64,000 nucleotides of DNA, from NCBI GenBank assembly GCA_963745865.1, contig CAVUYZ010000002.1:437991-501990 (forward strand), written 5' to 3'. Source of the stretch: JAHEDH01 sp963745865 (lineage in GTDB: Bacteria; Actinomycetota; Acidimicrobiia; Spongiisociales; ZC4RG35). Below are positions 9,596 to 18,881 of this stretch, piece by piece; position 1 is the first letter of the stretch; each line of letters begins with the position of its first letter. The position numbers and the translations under genes were made by a program. The notes beneath the pieces were generated by a model. That model was not told where the DNA came from. It ran no database searches and saw only the letters and a list, made by a program, of their open reading frames with translations.

Positions 9596-10485
9596 CGTCG
9601 CTCGCTGCTCTCGCAGCCTCGGGGATCGTGTCGGAGTCCGTCTCGATCGGTTCGCTCACGACGTATCGCCTGGGGGGACCGGCCCGGTACTTCATCGAGA
9701 TCACCGACCGTGACACCCTCGACGCGGTGATCGATGCCGTCGACAGCGAGCCGATTCTGATCCTCGGGAGAGGAAGCAATCTCGTCATCTCCGATCGGGG
9801 ATTCGAGGGTCTGGTCGTGCGATTGGCCGGAGAGTTCGAGCAGATCGACGTCGTCGGCCAGCGGGTGATCGCCGGAGCGGCGGTCTGGCTGCCCGCATTG
9901 GCGCGAGAGACGGTGTCCCACGGTCTCAGGGGGCTCGAGTTCTTCGTGGGTATCCCGGGCTCCGTGGGCGGCGCGGTTCGTCAGAATGCCGGTGGTCACG
10001 GCAGCGAGACCCGTGAATGGCTGATCGAAGCCGAGCTGATGTCGCTGCGATCGGGAGAGACGTCGACCGCCGCTCCAGACGATCTCGACATGTCGTATCG
10101 GCACAGTTCGGTTGGCCCTGACGATCTCGTCGTTTCAGCGACGTTCCGCACGATCCGCGGCGACGTCGAGGAGGGCCGCCAACTGATCGCCTCGATCATC
10201 AGATGGAGGAAGGACCATCAGCCTCCGGCGGTCTACAACGCGGGAAGTGTCTTCCGGAACCCGCCTGACGACTCGGCCGGTCGGATCATCGACTCGCTCG
10301 GTTTGAAGGGCTTCTCGATCGGCGGTGTGCGGGTGTCCGAGAAGCATGCCAACTTCTTCGTGGCCGCGCCGGACGCCACGGCTGCCGACCTCTATCGGCT
10401 GGTGTCGGCTGTCAGCTCCAGAGTGCGTGCAGAGACCGGGGTGGCGCTCGTGCCCGAGATCCAGTTCGTCGGCGACTTCGACTGA
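9592..10485 (+). CDS. murB: MurB, UDP-N-acetylenolpyruvoylglucosamine reductase
   Basis: This FAD-dependent enzyme of 297 residues reduces UDP-GlcNAc-enolpyruvate to UDP-MurNAc. The FAD-binding region contains GRGSNLVISD and the PGSVGGAVRQNAGGHG loop. The active-site serine is seen in NAGSVFRNP. It overlaps murC by four bases, and its stop shares one base with the ftsQ start (TGATG). Size and order are normal for an actinobacterial cluster. Confidence 0.95.
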   Translation: MTSLAALAASGIVSESVSIGSLTTYRLGGPARYFIEITDRDTLDAVIDAVDSEPILILGRGSNLVISDRGFEGLVVRLAGEFEQIDVVGQRVIAGAAVWLPALARETVSHGLRGLEFFVGIPGSVGGAVRQNAGGHGSETREWLIEAELMSLRSGETSTAAPDDLDMSYRHSSVGPDDLVVSATFRTIRGDVEEGRQLIASIIRWRKDHQPPAVYNAGSVFRNPPDDSAGRIIDSLGLKGFSIGGVRVSEKHANFFVAAPDATAADLYRLVSAVSSRVRAETGVALVPEIQFVGDFD

Positions 10486-11234
10486 TGGACGACCGTTTCG
10501 CAGAGCGACGAGAGGCGGTTGCCGAGGCGAGGGCCAGGCGCTCGCTCCGGCGAACCCTCCGCGTCCTGCTGATCGCCGCGGTCGTGGCCGGACTCGTCTA
10601 TCTGGTGCAGTCACCGGTTCTGTCGGTGGACGAGATCCAGGTCGACGGGGTGTCCCGCAGCGACACCCTGGCGACCCTGGGGAGCTTCGGTATCGCTCTT
10701 GGCGAGCCGCTCGCCTATCTCGACATCGCCGAGGCGAGGCAGGCGATCGCCGACGACCCGTGGGTCCAGTCGGTCGATCTGCAGCGTTCCTGGCCGACCA
10801 CGGTTCGGGTCTCGATCGAGGAGCGGCGCCCGGTTGCGATCGCCGATGGCGCCATGGTGTCGGTGGATGGCGTGATCCTCCCCGGTGCCGTCGACCCGGA
10901 TCTTCCCTCGATCGTGTTCGACGTCAGTGCCGTCGACGGCCGTTACACCGAGGTGGAGGTGCTCGGCGCTCTCGAGTTCCTGGAGGCACTCGGTGCGGAC
11001 GGCGCCGGGTCGGCGATCGGGCCGGGGGAGGACGGGTTGGTGGCACTGGTCGGTGGGTATCGGGTGCGTCTCGGTCGTCCGGTGGACATGGCGCAGAAGG
11101 CGAGGGCGCTCATCTCCGTCCTCGCCCAGAGTCCGCCCGAGGGCTCCGAGATCACGTTGCTCGCCCCGCAACGTCCGGCGGTTCTGCCACCCGGAACCAC
11201 TCCCACCGACTCTCAACCCGAAGTCGAGGGTTGA
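10485..11234 (+). CDS. ftsQ: FtsQ/DivIB division protein
   Basis: This protein of 249 residues has a charged cytoplasmic N-terminus (about 1-22), one membrane helix (about 23-42) and then a POTRA domain (VLSVDEIQVDGVSRSDT..) and a beta domain outside the membrane. FtsQ links the septal synthase FtsW-FtsI to the division ring through FtsL and FtsB. No ftsL or ftsB candidate is seen in the window. Identification rests on topology, the POTRA pattern and position just before ftsZ. The stop codon lies inside a perfect hairpin. Confidence 0.9.
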   Translation: MDDRFAERREAVAEARARRSLRRTLRVLLIAAVVAGLVYLVQSPVLSVDEIQVDGVSRSDTLATLGSFGIALGEPLAYLDIAEARQAIADDPWVQSVDLQRSWPTTVRVSIEERRPVAIADGAMVSVDGVILPGAVDPDLPSIVFDVSAVDGRYTEVEVLGALEFLEALGADGAGSAIGPGEDGLVALVGGYRVRLGRPVDMAQKARALISVLAQSPPEGSEITLLAPQRPAVLPPGTTPTDSQPEVEG

Positions 11235-11248
11235 GAGCAACCCTCGAC
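11223..11248 (+). terminator. Perfect 11-bp hairpin across the ftsQ stop codon
   Basis: GTCGAGGGTTG at 11223-11233 pairs perfectly with CAACCCTCGAC at 11238-11248 around an AGAG loop. The ftsQ stop (11232-11234) is inside it. No T-run follows, so it may be a weak terminator, an mRNA 3' stabiliser, or a boundary between ftsQ and the separately transcribed ftsZ. Confidence 0.5.
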
Positions 11249-11389
11249 CTGAGTGTCACCCTACGACCCTGAAGCTCTAGTCGAACCACAGGGTTTCGGA
11301 CTTTACGGGAGGGCCGTCGATGTGTAAGAGTGGTGAGAACACATGGTGATTCGACGTCCCGTCGCGGGCGCGACGAGAGGACAGGAACG

Positions 11390-12424
11390 ATGGCAATGCA
11401 AATGGGATCAGGCGGATATCTGGCCGTGATCAAGGTCGTGGGTGTCGGCGGCGGTGGCGTCAACGCCATCAACCGCATGATCGAGGCGGGGGTCAGAGGG
11501 GTCGAGTTCATTGCGCTCAACACCGATGCCCAGGCGCTGCTCATGTCTGACGCCGACGTCAAACTCGACATCGGACGCGAGATCACCAGAGGCCTCGGAG
11601 CGGGAGCCAACCCCGAGATCGGCCGGGCGGCAGCGGAAGCGCATCGCGCCGAACTCGAGGAGGTCCTCAAGGGGGCAGACATGGTCTTCATCACCGCCGG
11701 GGAGGGCGGAGGCACCGGTACCGGCGGAGCGCCGATCGTTGCCGAGGTCGCCAAGAGCCTCGGAGCCCTCACCGTCGGCACCGTCACCCGCCCATTCGGC
11801 TTCGAGGGCCGGCGCAGGGCGGTACATGCCGAGCAGGGCATCCAGTCACTGAGGGATGCCGTCGACACCTTGATCGTCATCCCCAACGATCGGCTGCTCG
11901 AAGTCGGCGATCCCAAAGCGCCGATGATCGAGACCTTCCGCCTCGCCGACGAGATCCTCATGAACGGGGTCGCCGGAATCACCGACCTCATCACGACCCC
12001 CGGATTGATCAACGTCGACTTCGCCGACGTCAAGACCGTCATGTCGAACGCCGGATCGGCCGTCATGGGAATCGGACGGGCGTCCGGGGACGAGCGCGCC
12101 ATGCAGGCGGCCTCCCGAGCGATCTCCTCACCGATGCTCGAGACCTCGATGGACGGGGCGAAGGGCGTGCTGCTCTCGGTATCGGGTCCGTCCGACATGA
12201 CCCTGCAAGAGGCGACCACTGCCGCCAAGGTGGTCGCGGAGAGCGCCGATCCCGAGGCCGACATCATCTTCGGCGCGATCATCGACGACGATCTCGGTGA
12301 GGAGATGCGGGTGACGGTGATCGCTGCAGGGTTCGAGAAGCGACGTGGCGGCTCGTCGGGATCGGGGCCTCGTCGTCCCGACGATGGCGGAGGAATGGAC
12401 ATTCCCTCGTTCGTCCAGGGGTGA
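11390..12424 (+). CDS. ftsZ: FtsZ, tubulin-like division GTPase
   Basis: This protein of 344 residues polymerises into the Z ring. Seen are the start of the fold (KVVGVGGGGVNAINRM), the tubulin signature GGGTGTGGAP, and the T7 region NVDFADVKTVM. The linker is short and the C-terminal peptide DIPSFVQG is a good match to the conserved FtsZ tail that binds SepF and other partners. I use the ATG at 11390 because AGGACAGGAA lies just upstream; an in-frame ATG 60 bases earlier lacks conserved sequence. The 155 bases before it probably hold its own promoter. It overlaps pgeF by four bases. Confidence 0.97.
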   Translation: MAMQMGSGGYLAVIKVVGVGGGGVNAINRMIEAGVRGVEFIALNTDAQALLMSDADVKLDIGREITRGLGAGANPEIGRAAAEAHRAELEEVLKGADMVFITAGEGGGTGTGGAPIVAEVAKSLGALTVGTVTRPFGFEGRRRAVHAEQGIQSLRDAVDTLIVIPNDRLLEVGDPKAPMIETFRLADEILMNGVAGITDLITTPGLINVDFADVKTVMSNAGSAVMGIGRASGDERAMQAASRAISSPMLETSMDGAKGVLLSVSGPSDMTLQEATTAAKVVAESADPEADIIFGAIIDDDLGEEMRVTVIAAGFEKRRGGSSGSGPRRPDDGGGMDIPSFVQG

Positions 12425-13047
12425 CGCCTCAGGTGGGAGTGGCATTCACGACGGCATCGGACGGCGACGTCAGGGTCGACACGGTCGCCCGGGCGTCGGT
12501 GTCATCGACGCTGGGCATGTCGGAGCGCTGGGCGACGGTCAGTCAGGTTCACGGCGATCGACTCCTGGTCGTGGATCATCCGGGGGCCGCAGGCGAAGCA
12601 GACGCCATCCTGACCACCGCCCCTGGTCTTCCGGTGGCCGTGTTCACTGCCGACTGCATCGGGGTGGTCGTCGAAGGCGATGGCGCGGTTGGCGTGGCAC
12701 ACGCCGGATGGCGCGGGGCCAGAGCCGGCGTCGTCGACCGTCTCGTCGACGGGTTCACGTCGGTCGGGGTCGAACCACGGACGGCGACCCTCGGACCCCA
12801 CATTCGGTCGTGTTGCTTCGAGGTCGGACCAGAGGTGGCAGGTGAGTTCGGGGACCACGTTGGGGAGACCACCTGGGGGACCCCGTCGGTCGATCTCGCT
12901 GGCTACCTCACGTCGAGGCTCGTCGGGTTGGACGTGGCCGACTTCGGGGTGTGCACGATGTGCGGCGAGGACGGCTTCTCCCATCGACGGGATGCGACGC
13001 CGTCCCGCATGGCGGCCGTCGGCTGGCTGGAGGAGGACCGCCCATGA
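12421..13047 (+). CDS. pgeF: PgeF/YfiH-family purine nucleosidase-like protein (former laccase-domain)
   Basis: This 208-residue protein shows the family metal-site signatures VSQVHGDRL, TADCIGV, AHAGWRG and GPHIRSCCFEVG. Members were once called multicopper polyphenol oxidases. Known members have purine nucleoside phosphorylase or adenosine deaminase activity, and E. coli PgeF edits peptidoglycan precursors. The last role fits the location between ftsZ and yggS, as in other actinobacteria. The GTG start overlaps the ftsZ stop. It overlaps yggS by four bases. Confidence 0.88.
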   Translation: MTPQVGVAFTTASDGDVRVDTVARASVSSTLGMSERWATVSQVHGDRLLVVDHPGAAGEADAILTTAPGLPVAVFTADCIGVVVEGDGAVGVAHAGWRGARAGVVDRLVDGFTSVGVEPRTATLGPHIRSCCFEVGPEVAGEFGDHVGETTWGTPSVDLAGYLTSRLVGLDVADFGVCTMCGEDGFSHRRDATPSRMAAVGWLEEDRP

Positions 13048-13691
13048 GTCTGGCGTCGGTCACCGATCGGGCACAGGAGGCGATGTCGTCTGCGGGTCGC
13101 CCCGCCGAGGAGCTCACGATCCTGGCAGTGTCGAAGGGTCACGAAACGGCCGAGATCGCCGCGCTCTACGACCGCGGGCATCGTGACTTCGGTGAGAATC
13201 GGGCGCAGGAGCTCCGGGACAAGGTGCCGGAGCTGCCGGATGACATTCGCTGGCACTTCGTCGGGCCGCTGCAATCCAACAAGGCGAGGATCGTCAGGCC
13301 CGCGGTGGTGGCACTCCATTCGATGGACCGGCTGAGTCTCGCGACTGCGTGGATGAAAGGCTCCGGCCGTCCACCCGCCTGCTATCTCCAGATCAACATC
13401 GGCCGCGAGGACCAGAAGTCGGGTGTGCTGCCCGAAGATGCCGCGTCGACGGCCGAGCGCCTGGCGGCGATGGGGGTGCCGATCATCGGGCTCATGGCGA
13501 TTCCCCCGCTGGCAGACGACCCCGAGCAGAGTCGGCCGCATTTTGCGGCGCTGCGCGAGCTGAGGGATGATCTGTCAGCGGATCACCCCGGAGTCTCCGG
13601 GCTGTCGATGGGGATGTCGAACGATTTCGAGGTCGCGATCGCGGAGGGTGCCACGGTGATTCGCGTGGGCCGGGCTATCTTTCAGGACTGA
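13044..13691 (+). CDS. YggS/PLPBP pyridoxal-phosphate homeostasis protein
   Basis: This is a PLP-binding single-domain protein of 215 residues, resembling the N-terminal barrel of alanine racemase but without enzyme activity in known members. The PLP lysine lies in LTILAVSKGH, with further family motifs FGENRAQELRDK and WHFVGPLQSNKA, and GLSMGMSNDFEVAIAEGAT near the end. I chose the ATG at 13044 (overlapping pgeF, with GGAGGAGGACC upstream) over an earlier in-frame ATG inside pgeF. Confidence 0.92.
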   Translation: MSLASVTDRAQEAMSSAGRPAEELTILAVSKGHETAEIAALYDRGHRDFGENRAQELRDKVPELPDDIRWHFVGPLQSNKARIVRPAVVALHSMDRLSLATAWMKGSGRPPACYLQINIGREDQKSGVLPEDAASTAERLAAMGVPIIGLMAIPPLADDPEQSRPHFAALRELRDDLSADHPGVSGLSMGMSNDFEVAIAEGATVIRVGRAIFQD

Positions 13692-13699
13692 GGTTTCAC

Positions 13700-14227
13700 A
13701 TGTCATCACTCTTTTCAAAAGCGCTCGTCTACCTCGGGCTCGTCGATGAAGGCGAGATGGAGGGCGAAGCGGGCTCGAACCGGCAGGAGGGCAACCCCAT
13801 GCGGGTTCCCCCCGCGAGCCAAGAGAACGTTCGGGCGATCGGACCGGACGAGGGTCGTCGAGTCGAGCCGCCCGCATCGGCGTCGCGAACATCGGCCCGT
13901 CGCGAGACCGGTCCCAGCGTCGCCGGCGTTCGCCCGATCCGCCCCGAGGCGCGTGCCGACATCCTCGTGATCGAGGAGTTCGCCGACGCCAAGATCCTCG
14001 CCGACCGGGTCCGAGAACTGGTCCCCGTTGTCCTCGACTTCCGCACCGTCGGAGAGGAACTCGTTCGCCGGGTCGTCGACTTCTCCTCGGGCCTCATCTA
14101 CGCGCTCGACGGCACGATGACCAAGGTCGGTGACGGACTCGTGCTCGTCCTTCCCCCCAACACGACGATCGACGAGTCCGAGAAGCGGCGCCTCGCGGCG
14201 CTCGGCGCCTACGAGGACCGGATCTGA
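13700..14227 (+). CDS. sepF: SepF, FtsZ membrane anchor
   Basis: This protein of 175 residues has an N-terminal amphipathic start (MSSLFSKALVYLGL) that binds the membrane, a variable linker (about 20-75), and the conserved core from about residue 78 (VRPIRPEARADILVIEEF) to the C-terminus (VLVLPPNTTIDESEKRRL). In bacteria without FtsA, SepF tethers FtsZ to the membrane. No ftsA is present here, which fits. It lies nine bases after yggS. Confidence 0.93.
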   Translation: MSSLFSKALVYLGLVDEGEMEGEAGSNRQEGNPMRVPPASQENVRAIGPDEGRRVEPPASASRTSARRETGPSVAGVRPIRPEARADILVIEEFADAKILADRVRELVPVVLDFRTVGEELVRRVVDFSSGLIYALDGTMTKVGDGLVLVLPPNTTIDESEKRRLAALGAYEDRI

Positions 14228-14233
14228 CCGCTG

Positions 14234-14485
14234 ATGCAGTTGGTGTGCCTCGCTCTGTCGCTCTATACCGTCGCGATCTTCGCCTGGGTCATCCTCTCAT
14301 GGGTCCAGGTTCCCTCGGATCATCCGGTGGCCAGGGTCCAACTCTTGCTGGACAGGATCATCTACCCGGTGATCCTGCCCCTCCGCCGGGTGATGCCATC
14401 ACCGCGAATCGGCGGTGCCATGCTCGACCTCTCGCCGATCGTCCTGCTGATCGGCGTCAACATCCTCCAGCGCATCATCTGCTGA
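14234..14485 (+). CDS. YggT-family membrane protein
   Basis: This protein of 83 residues has two hydrophobic helices and the family motif of a first helix ending in SWVQVPSDHPVARV, then a PVILPLRRVMP segment and a second helix. YggT proteins are conserved next to sepF and divIVA in Gram-positive bacteria. Their function is unclear, with roles proposed in division or osmotic adaptation. It starts six bases after the sepF stop. Confidence 0.88.
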   Translation: MQLVCLALSLYTVAIFAWVILSWVQVPSDHPVARVQLLLDRIIYPVILPLRRVMPSPRIGGAMLDLSPIVLLIGVNILQRIIC

Positions 14486-14627
14486 TGGTCGGTGTCGCGG
14501 ATCGATCGGCTCGCTGACCCGTCCGGAACCCCGACGCTCACAATGCTGCACGCATCGTGAGAGGTCGGCATGGGTGGGATTCTCTGCGTGTCGTCGGGAA
14601 TGACGCCCAACCGGACGGCGAGACTTC

Positions 14628-14633
14628 TATCCT
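14628..14633 (+). promoter_or_regulatory. Candidate -10 box for divIVA
   Basis: TATCCT lies 31 bases before the divIVA ATG, in the 179-base gap after yggT, leaving a short leader with CTGAGGTTC as possible ribosome binding site. There is no clear -35 box. It suggests divIVA has its own transcript. Confidence 0.35.
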
Positions 14634-14664
14634 CAAAGCCACTCTCCGTGACTGAGGTTCACCC

Positions 14665-15573
14665 ATGGTTCTGACTCCGATCGACGTCCAACAGAAGACA
14701 TTCGCCACCGCCATGCGTGGCTACGACCTCGACGAGGTGGACGACTTCCTCGACAAGGTCGTGATCTCGTTGAAGGACTACGAGCAGCGTCTCCGCGACG
14801 CCCAGGAACGGAACGCGACCCTCGAGAGCGAACTGTCGCAGCGGAGCGATCAGGAGAGCGCCATCTCGCGAGCTCTCGTTGCCGCCCAGCGATCCGCAGA
14901 CGCCCTTCTCGATGAGGCCCGGGAAGAAGCGCGCGGCATCCTCGCAGACGCAGAGTCCCATGCCTCGGAGCTGGAGGGTCGACGTGACGAGGAGCGTCGC
15001 GCGCTCACCGACGAGATCGAGTCGATTCGCGCACAGCTGGGTCAGCTTCGGTCGGGGGTGGCGACGATGCTCGCCTCTGTGGCCTCGGGCCTGGACGATG
15101 TCGAGACGTTCGTCGACGGCGAGACGGAGGAATCTGGCGGACCGGCAAAGGCCGCCACCTTCGACGCCGCCGAACCCATGGATGTCGAGGACTCGATGGA
15201 TGACGATGAGGCCGCCGACGAGCCGCTCTCGGAGAAGATCGTCATCGATGGCAGCGCCGATCACGCCACCGCCGATCACGCCAACGACGATTCTTGGGAC
15301 CTCGACGAGGAGGGATCGTTCGACGGCGACGAGTCGAACGCATCGGCCAGCATCGATGCGATCACCGACAGGATCGACGAGGTGTTCGGCGACCTCGATG
15401 ACGAAGAAGACGATGACAAGAAGAAGAGGGCGATCAGCCCTCGGACGGCTTCGAGCCATCCGACGACGACGACGACGACTCCGATTCGGACGCCGGGGAG
15501 GCCGAGACCGACTACTACGGCAGCGACGACGCTCGACGACGATGACATGCCGATCCGCCCCTGGGAGGCCTGA
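14665..15573 (+). CDS. divIVA: DivIVA/Wag31-type polar growth protein with altered acidic tail
   Basis: This coiled-coil scaffold of 302 residues marks poles and septum in actinobacteria. The N-terminal lipid-binding motif (FATAMRGYDLDEVDDFLD, residues 12-29) is intact. Coiled coil follows to about residue 150, then a very acidic tail. At about residues 256-290 (bases 15431-15532) the encoded residues change abruptly to a Thr/Pro/Arg-rich stretch. In another frame the same bases encode DQPSDGFEPSDDDDDDS.. with better codon use. A one-base loss near 15430 and a one-base gain near 15532 would explain this, after which the original frame resumes (DDDDMPIRPWEA). Confidence 0.92.
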   Translation: MVLTPIDVQQKTFATAMRGYDLDEVDDFLDKVVISLKDYEQRLRDAQERNATLESELSQRSDQESAISRALVAAQRSADALLDEAREEARGILADAESHASELEGRRDEERRALTDEIESIRAQLGQLRSGVATMLASVASGLDDVETFVDGETEESGGPAKAATFDAAEPMDVEDSMDDDEAADEPLSEKIVIDGSADHATADHANDDSWDLDEEGSFDGDESNASASIDAITDRIDEVFGDLDDEEDDDKKKRAISPRTASSHPTTTTTTPIRTPGRPRPTTTAATTLDDDDMPIRPWEA

Positions 15574-15579
15574 GGCTCG

Positions 15580-18500
15580 TCAGCCTTCTCGTCGCACCTC
15601 GAGGGTGACTGATCGGCCGTCCAGATCGGATGGCTCGGCATCGGTGCCCGTCGTGATGTCGACAGCCAGCACCTCGGCAGCGATCGATTCGCGGTGGTCT
15701 CGCATCGCCGTCGCCGCCAGCTCGTCATCGCTCTCCCAGGCGAGCACGATCCGATCCGACACGTCGAAGCCCGCCTCGCGCCGGAGCTGTTGAACCCGGC
15801 TGACGATCTCCCTCGCCATGCCTTCGGACCGCAGCGTGTCATCGAGTGTCGTGTCGAGCGCCACTGCGAGCGATCCCGCAGTCTCGACGACGACTCCCGG
15901 CTTGGCGTTTCTGGAGATCACCAGGTCGTCGAGCGCCAACTCCTCACCCGCGACCTCGATCGTCGCTCCGTCGAGCAACGGTGCGATCTGCTCGGATGTC
16001 AGCGAAGCCACCGCCGAGGCGATGTCCTTCACCCGTGATCCGAAGCGGGGCCCGAGCTTCTTGAAGTCGGCCTTGCACGACAACTCGACGAGCTCGCCCT
16101 CGTCGCGACTCGAGGTCACGCTCTTGACGTTGAGCTCATCGGCGATCAGGTCGGCATGGTCCGCAACCGCCTGCATCACCGCAGGGTCGTGGGTGAGCAC
16201 CGTGGCAGACGCCAGCGGCTGTCTGGTCTTGAGTTTCTGAACCGTTCGGATGGAACGTCCCAGCTGGACCACCGACCGGACGACGGCCATCTGCGCCTCG
16301 AGAGTCTCATCGATCCATGCGGTGGCGGCGACCGGGAAATCACGATGGTGGACGCTCTTCGGTGCGTCGGGGTCGACGGCGACCACGAGTTCCTGATAGA
16401 GCCGCTCGGTCATGAACGGCAACACCGGCGCCAACGTGGTCACGAACGTCGTGAGCACCTCGTAGAGCGTGGCGAACGCCGCCAGTTTGTCGGCGTCTCC
16501 GCTCGTGTCTCCGGTGCGTGCCGCCCAGAAACGACGTCGGGAGCGCCGCACATACCAGTTGGTGAGGTCGTCGATGAACTCCAGCGTCGGTGGCACGACG
16601 TCGTAGAGGTAGTAACCCTCCATGTTGGCGTTCACCCGCGAAATCAGCGTCTGCAGCACCGACACGATCCAGCGGTCGAGCTCGGGGCGATCCTCGAGTC
16701 GGGGTGCTGCGGCGAGGTCGGCGGCGGTGATGCCGTCTGCCTCGGCATAGGTCGTGAAGAAGGAGTAGGTGTTCCACAGTGGGAGCAGCACCGTCCGGAC
16801 GACGTCGCGCACCCCGTCTTCGGAGAACCGCAGGGGCTCGGCCCTGAGGACCGGCGAGTTGATGAGGAAGGCGCGCAGCGCGTCGGCACCGTGCTCGTCG
16901 AACACCGTCGAGGCGTCCGGGTAGTTCTTGAGGGACTTGGACATCTTGCGACCGTCCTCGGCCAGGACCATCCCGTTGACGACGCAGTTGCGGAACGACG
17001 GCTCGTCGAAGAGTGCAGTGGCCAGCACATGGAGCGTGTAGAACCAGCCGCGGGTCTGGTCGAGACCCTCGGCGATGAACTGAGCGGGGAACGAGGCCTC
17101 GAATCGCTCTCGGTTCTCGAAGGGGTAGTGGATCTGGGCATACGGCATCGAGCCGGACTCGAACCAGCAGTCGAGCACCTCGGGGACCCGGGTCATCGTG
17201 CCGTCGCACTCGGGGCAGCCGAAGGTGACCGGATCCACGATGTGCTTGTGGAGGTCGTCGAGCCGGACGCCGGACAGCTCCTCGAGCTCGTCGATCGATC
17301 CGACGCAGACCGAGTGGTCGTCGCGGTCGCACTGCCAGATCGGCAGGCACGAGCCCCAGTACCGGTTTCGGCTGATCGCCCAATCCCGGGCGTCACTCAG
17401 CCAGTTGCCGAATCGGCGCTCGCCGACGTACTCGGGCACCCAGTGGATCTCGTTGTTCAGCTCGGCCATCCGGTCGCGGAACGACTCGACGTTCACGAAC
17501 CAGGTGGGGATGGCTTTGTAGATCAGCGGTGTGCCCGTTCGATAGCAGAAGGGATAGGAGTGGCGGATCTGGCTGTGGGTGACGAGGCTTCCCGAATCCT
17601 TGAGAAGGGCGATGAGCGTCTTGTCGGCTTCCTTGACGTTCTGACCTTCGACCTCGGGAACTGCGTCGGTGAACCGGCCCTCGGAGTCGACCGGATCGAC
17701 CAGCACGTCGAGACCGGCGGCCTGGAGGGCGAAGAAGTCGGCCTCACCGTAGGCAGGGGCCATGTGGACCAACCCGGTCCCCTCCTCGGTGGTGACGTCC
17801 TCTGAGGCGATCACGCGGAAAGCCCCTCGGTCGCGTTCCTCACCGAAGTAGTCGAAGGGCGGCACGTATTCGAGTCCGACCAGATCGGCTCCCGAGGCGG
17901 TGGCCAGGACGGGAGACCCCTCTGCGTAGTCGTCGACCCGGCCGGATGCCAGCCAACTCCGGTGGCCGTCGATCTCGACACAGGCGTACTCGATGTCGGT
18001 CCCGATCGCCACGGCGAGGTTCGATGGGAGCGTCCACGGGGTGGTCGTCCAGATGAGGAGGCGGTCCCCGGATTCGACCGCGCCGCGACCGTCGATGACG
18101 CTCAAACCGACCGTGATCGACGGATCATCGGTCATCCGGTAGTCGAGGTTCGCCTCGAAGTTGGACAGCGGCGTGGTCGCCCCGAAGGAGTAGGGGAGCA
18201 CCTTGAAGTCCTGGTAGATCAGGCCCTTGTCCCAGAGCTGCTTGAAGACCCACCACACCGACTCCATGAAGTCGGTGTCCATGGTCTTGTAGTCGTCGTC
18301 CATGTCGACCCACCGCCCGAGGCGGCGCACCATCGTCGACCACTCGTCGGCGGTGTCGTTGACCAGGTCGCGACACTTCTCGTTGAATCGATCGACCCCG
18401 TACTCGGCGATCTGGCGTGGGCCGGAGATGCCGAGGAGCTTCTCGACCTCCATCTCGACGGGCAGCCCGTGGGTGTCCCAGCCGAAGCGGCGCTCGACCC

Positions 18501-18750
18501 GGAATCCTCGCATCGCCCAGTACCGCGGAACCACGTCCTTGATGACGCCGGCGAGGATGTGCCCGTAATGCGGCGAGCCGTTGGCGAACGGGGGGCCGTC
18601 GTAGAAGATGTACTCGTTGTCGGTCGGTCGGAGGTCGACTTGTCGCTCGAAGGCGGAGATCTCGTCCCAGAGGTCCAGAATTCCGGTTTCGAGGGCGGGG
18701 ATGTCGACGCTCGCGTCAGCTCGTTGGAAGTCGGATCTCTGTTCGCTCAT
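15580..18750 (-). CDS. ileS: Isoleucyl-tRNA synthetase
   Basis: This class I aminoacyl-tRNA synthetase of 1056 residues charges tRNA-Ile. The ATP motif is HYGH (61-64) after PPFANGSP, and KMSKS is near residue 600. The insert with CPECDGTM suggests a metal site in the editing/catalytic region. Length and the HYGH form point to the eukaryote-like type of IleS, which in other bacteria is insensitive to mupirocin. I chose the ATG at 18750, preceded by CAGGAG on the minus strand, because conserved sequence starts there; 53 extra residues upstream are possible but look non-conserved. It converges on divIVA with six bases between the stops. Confidence 0.95.
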   Translation of the reverse strand: MSEQRSDFQRADASVDIPALETGILDLWDEISAFERQVDLRPTDNEYIFYDGPPFANGSPHYGHILAGVIKDVVPRYWAMRGFRVERRFGWDTHGLPVEMEVEKLLGISGPRQIAEYGVDRFNEKCRDLVNDTADEWSTMVRRLGRWVDMDDDYKTMDTDFMESVWWVFKQLWDKGLIYQDFKVLPYSFGATTPLSNFEANLDYRMTDDPSITVGLSVIDGRGAVESGDRLLIWTTTPWTLPSNLAVAIGTDIEYACVEIDGHRSWLASGRVDDYAEGSPVLATASGADLVGLEYVPPFDYFGEERDRGAFRVIASEDVTTEEGTGLVHMAPAYGEADFFALQAAGLDVLVDPVDSEGRFTDAVPEVEGQNVKEADKTLIALLKDSGSLVTHSQIRHSYPFCYRTGTPLIYKAIPTWFVNVESFRDRMAELNNEIHWVPEYVGERRFGNWLSDARDWAISRNRYWGSCLPIWQCDRDDHSVCVGSIDELEELSGVRLDDLHKHIVDPVTFGCPECDGTMTRVPEVLDCWFESGSMPYAQIHYPFENRERFEASFPAQFIAEGLDQTRGWFYTLHVLATALFDEPSFRNCVVNGMVLAEDGRKMSKSLKNYPDASTVFDEHGADALRAFLINSPVLRAEPLRFSEDGVRDVVRTVLLPLWNTYSFFTTYAEADGITAADLAAAPRLEDRPELDRWIVSVLQTLISRVNANMEGYYLYDVVPPTLEFIDDLTNWYVRRSRRRFWAARTGDTSGDADKLAAFATLYEVLTTFVTTLAPVLPFMTERLYQELVVAVDPDAPKSVHHRDFPVAATAWIDETLEAQMAVVRSVVQLGRSIRTVQKLKTRQPLASATVLTHDPAVMQAVADHADLIADELNVKSVTSSRDEGELVELSCKADFKKLGPRFGSRVKDIASAVASLTSEQIAPLLDGATIEVAGEELALDDLVISRNAKPGVVVETAGSLAVALDTTLDDTLRSEGMAREIVSRVQQLRREAGFDVSDRIVLAWESDDELAATAMRDHRESIAAEVLAVDITTGTDAEPSDLDGRSVTLEVRREG

Positions 18751-18881
18751 CGTCGTACTCCTGGCATCTGCCAGAGCGTAGAGCGACGTCCCCGATTCGC
18801 CGTACGCATGGATCGGGACTTGTGCCTCTCGCGCCGATGCCCGGACATGGGCTACGATCGGGCGCCACTCGAGGAGGTGCG

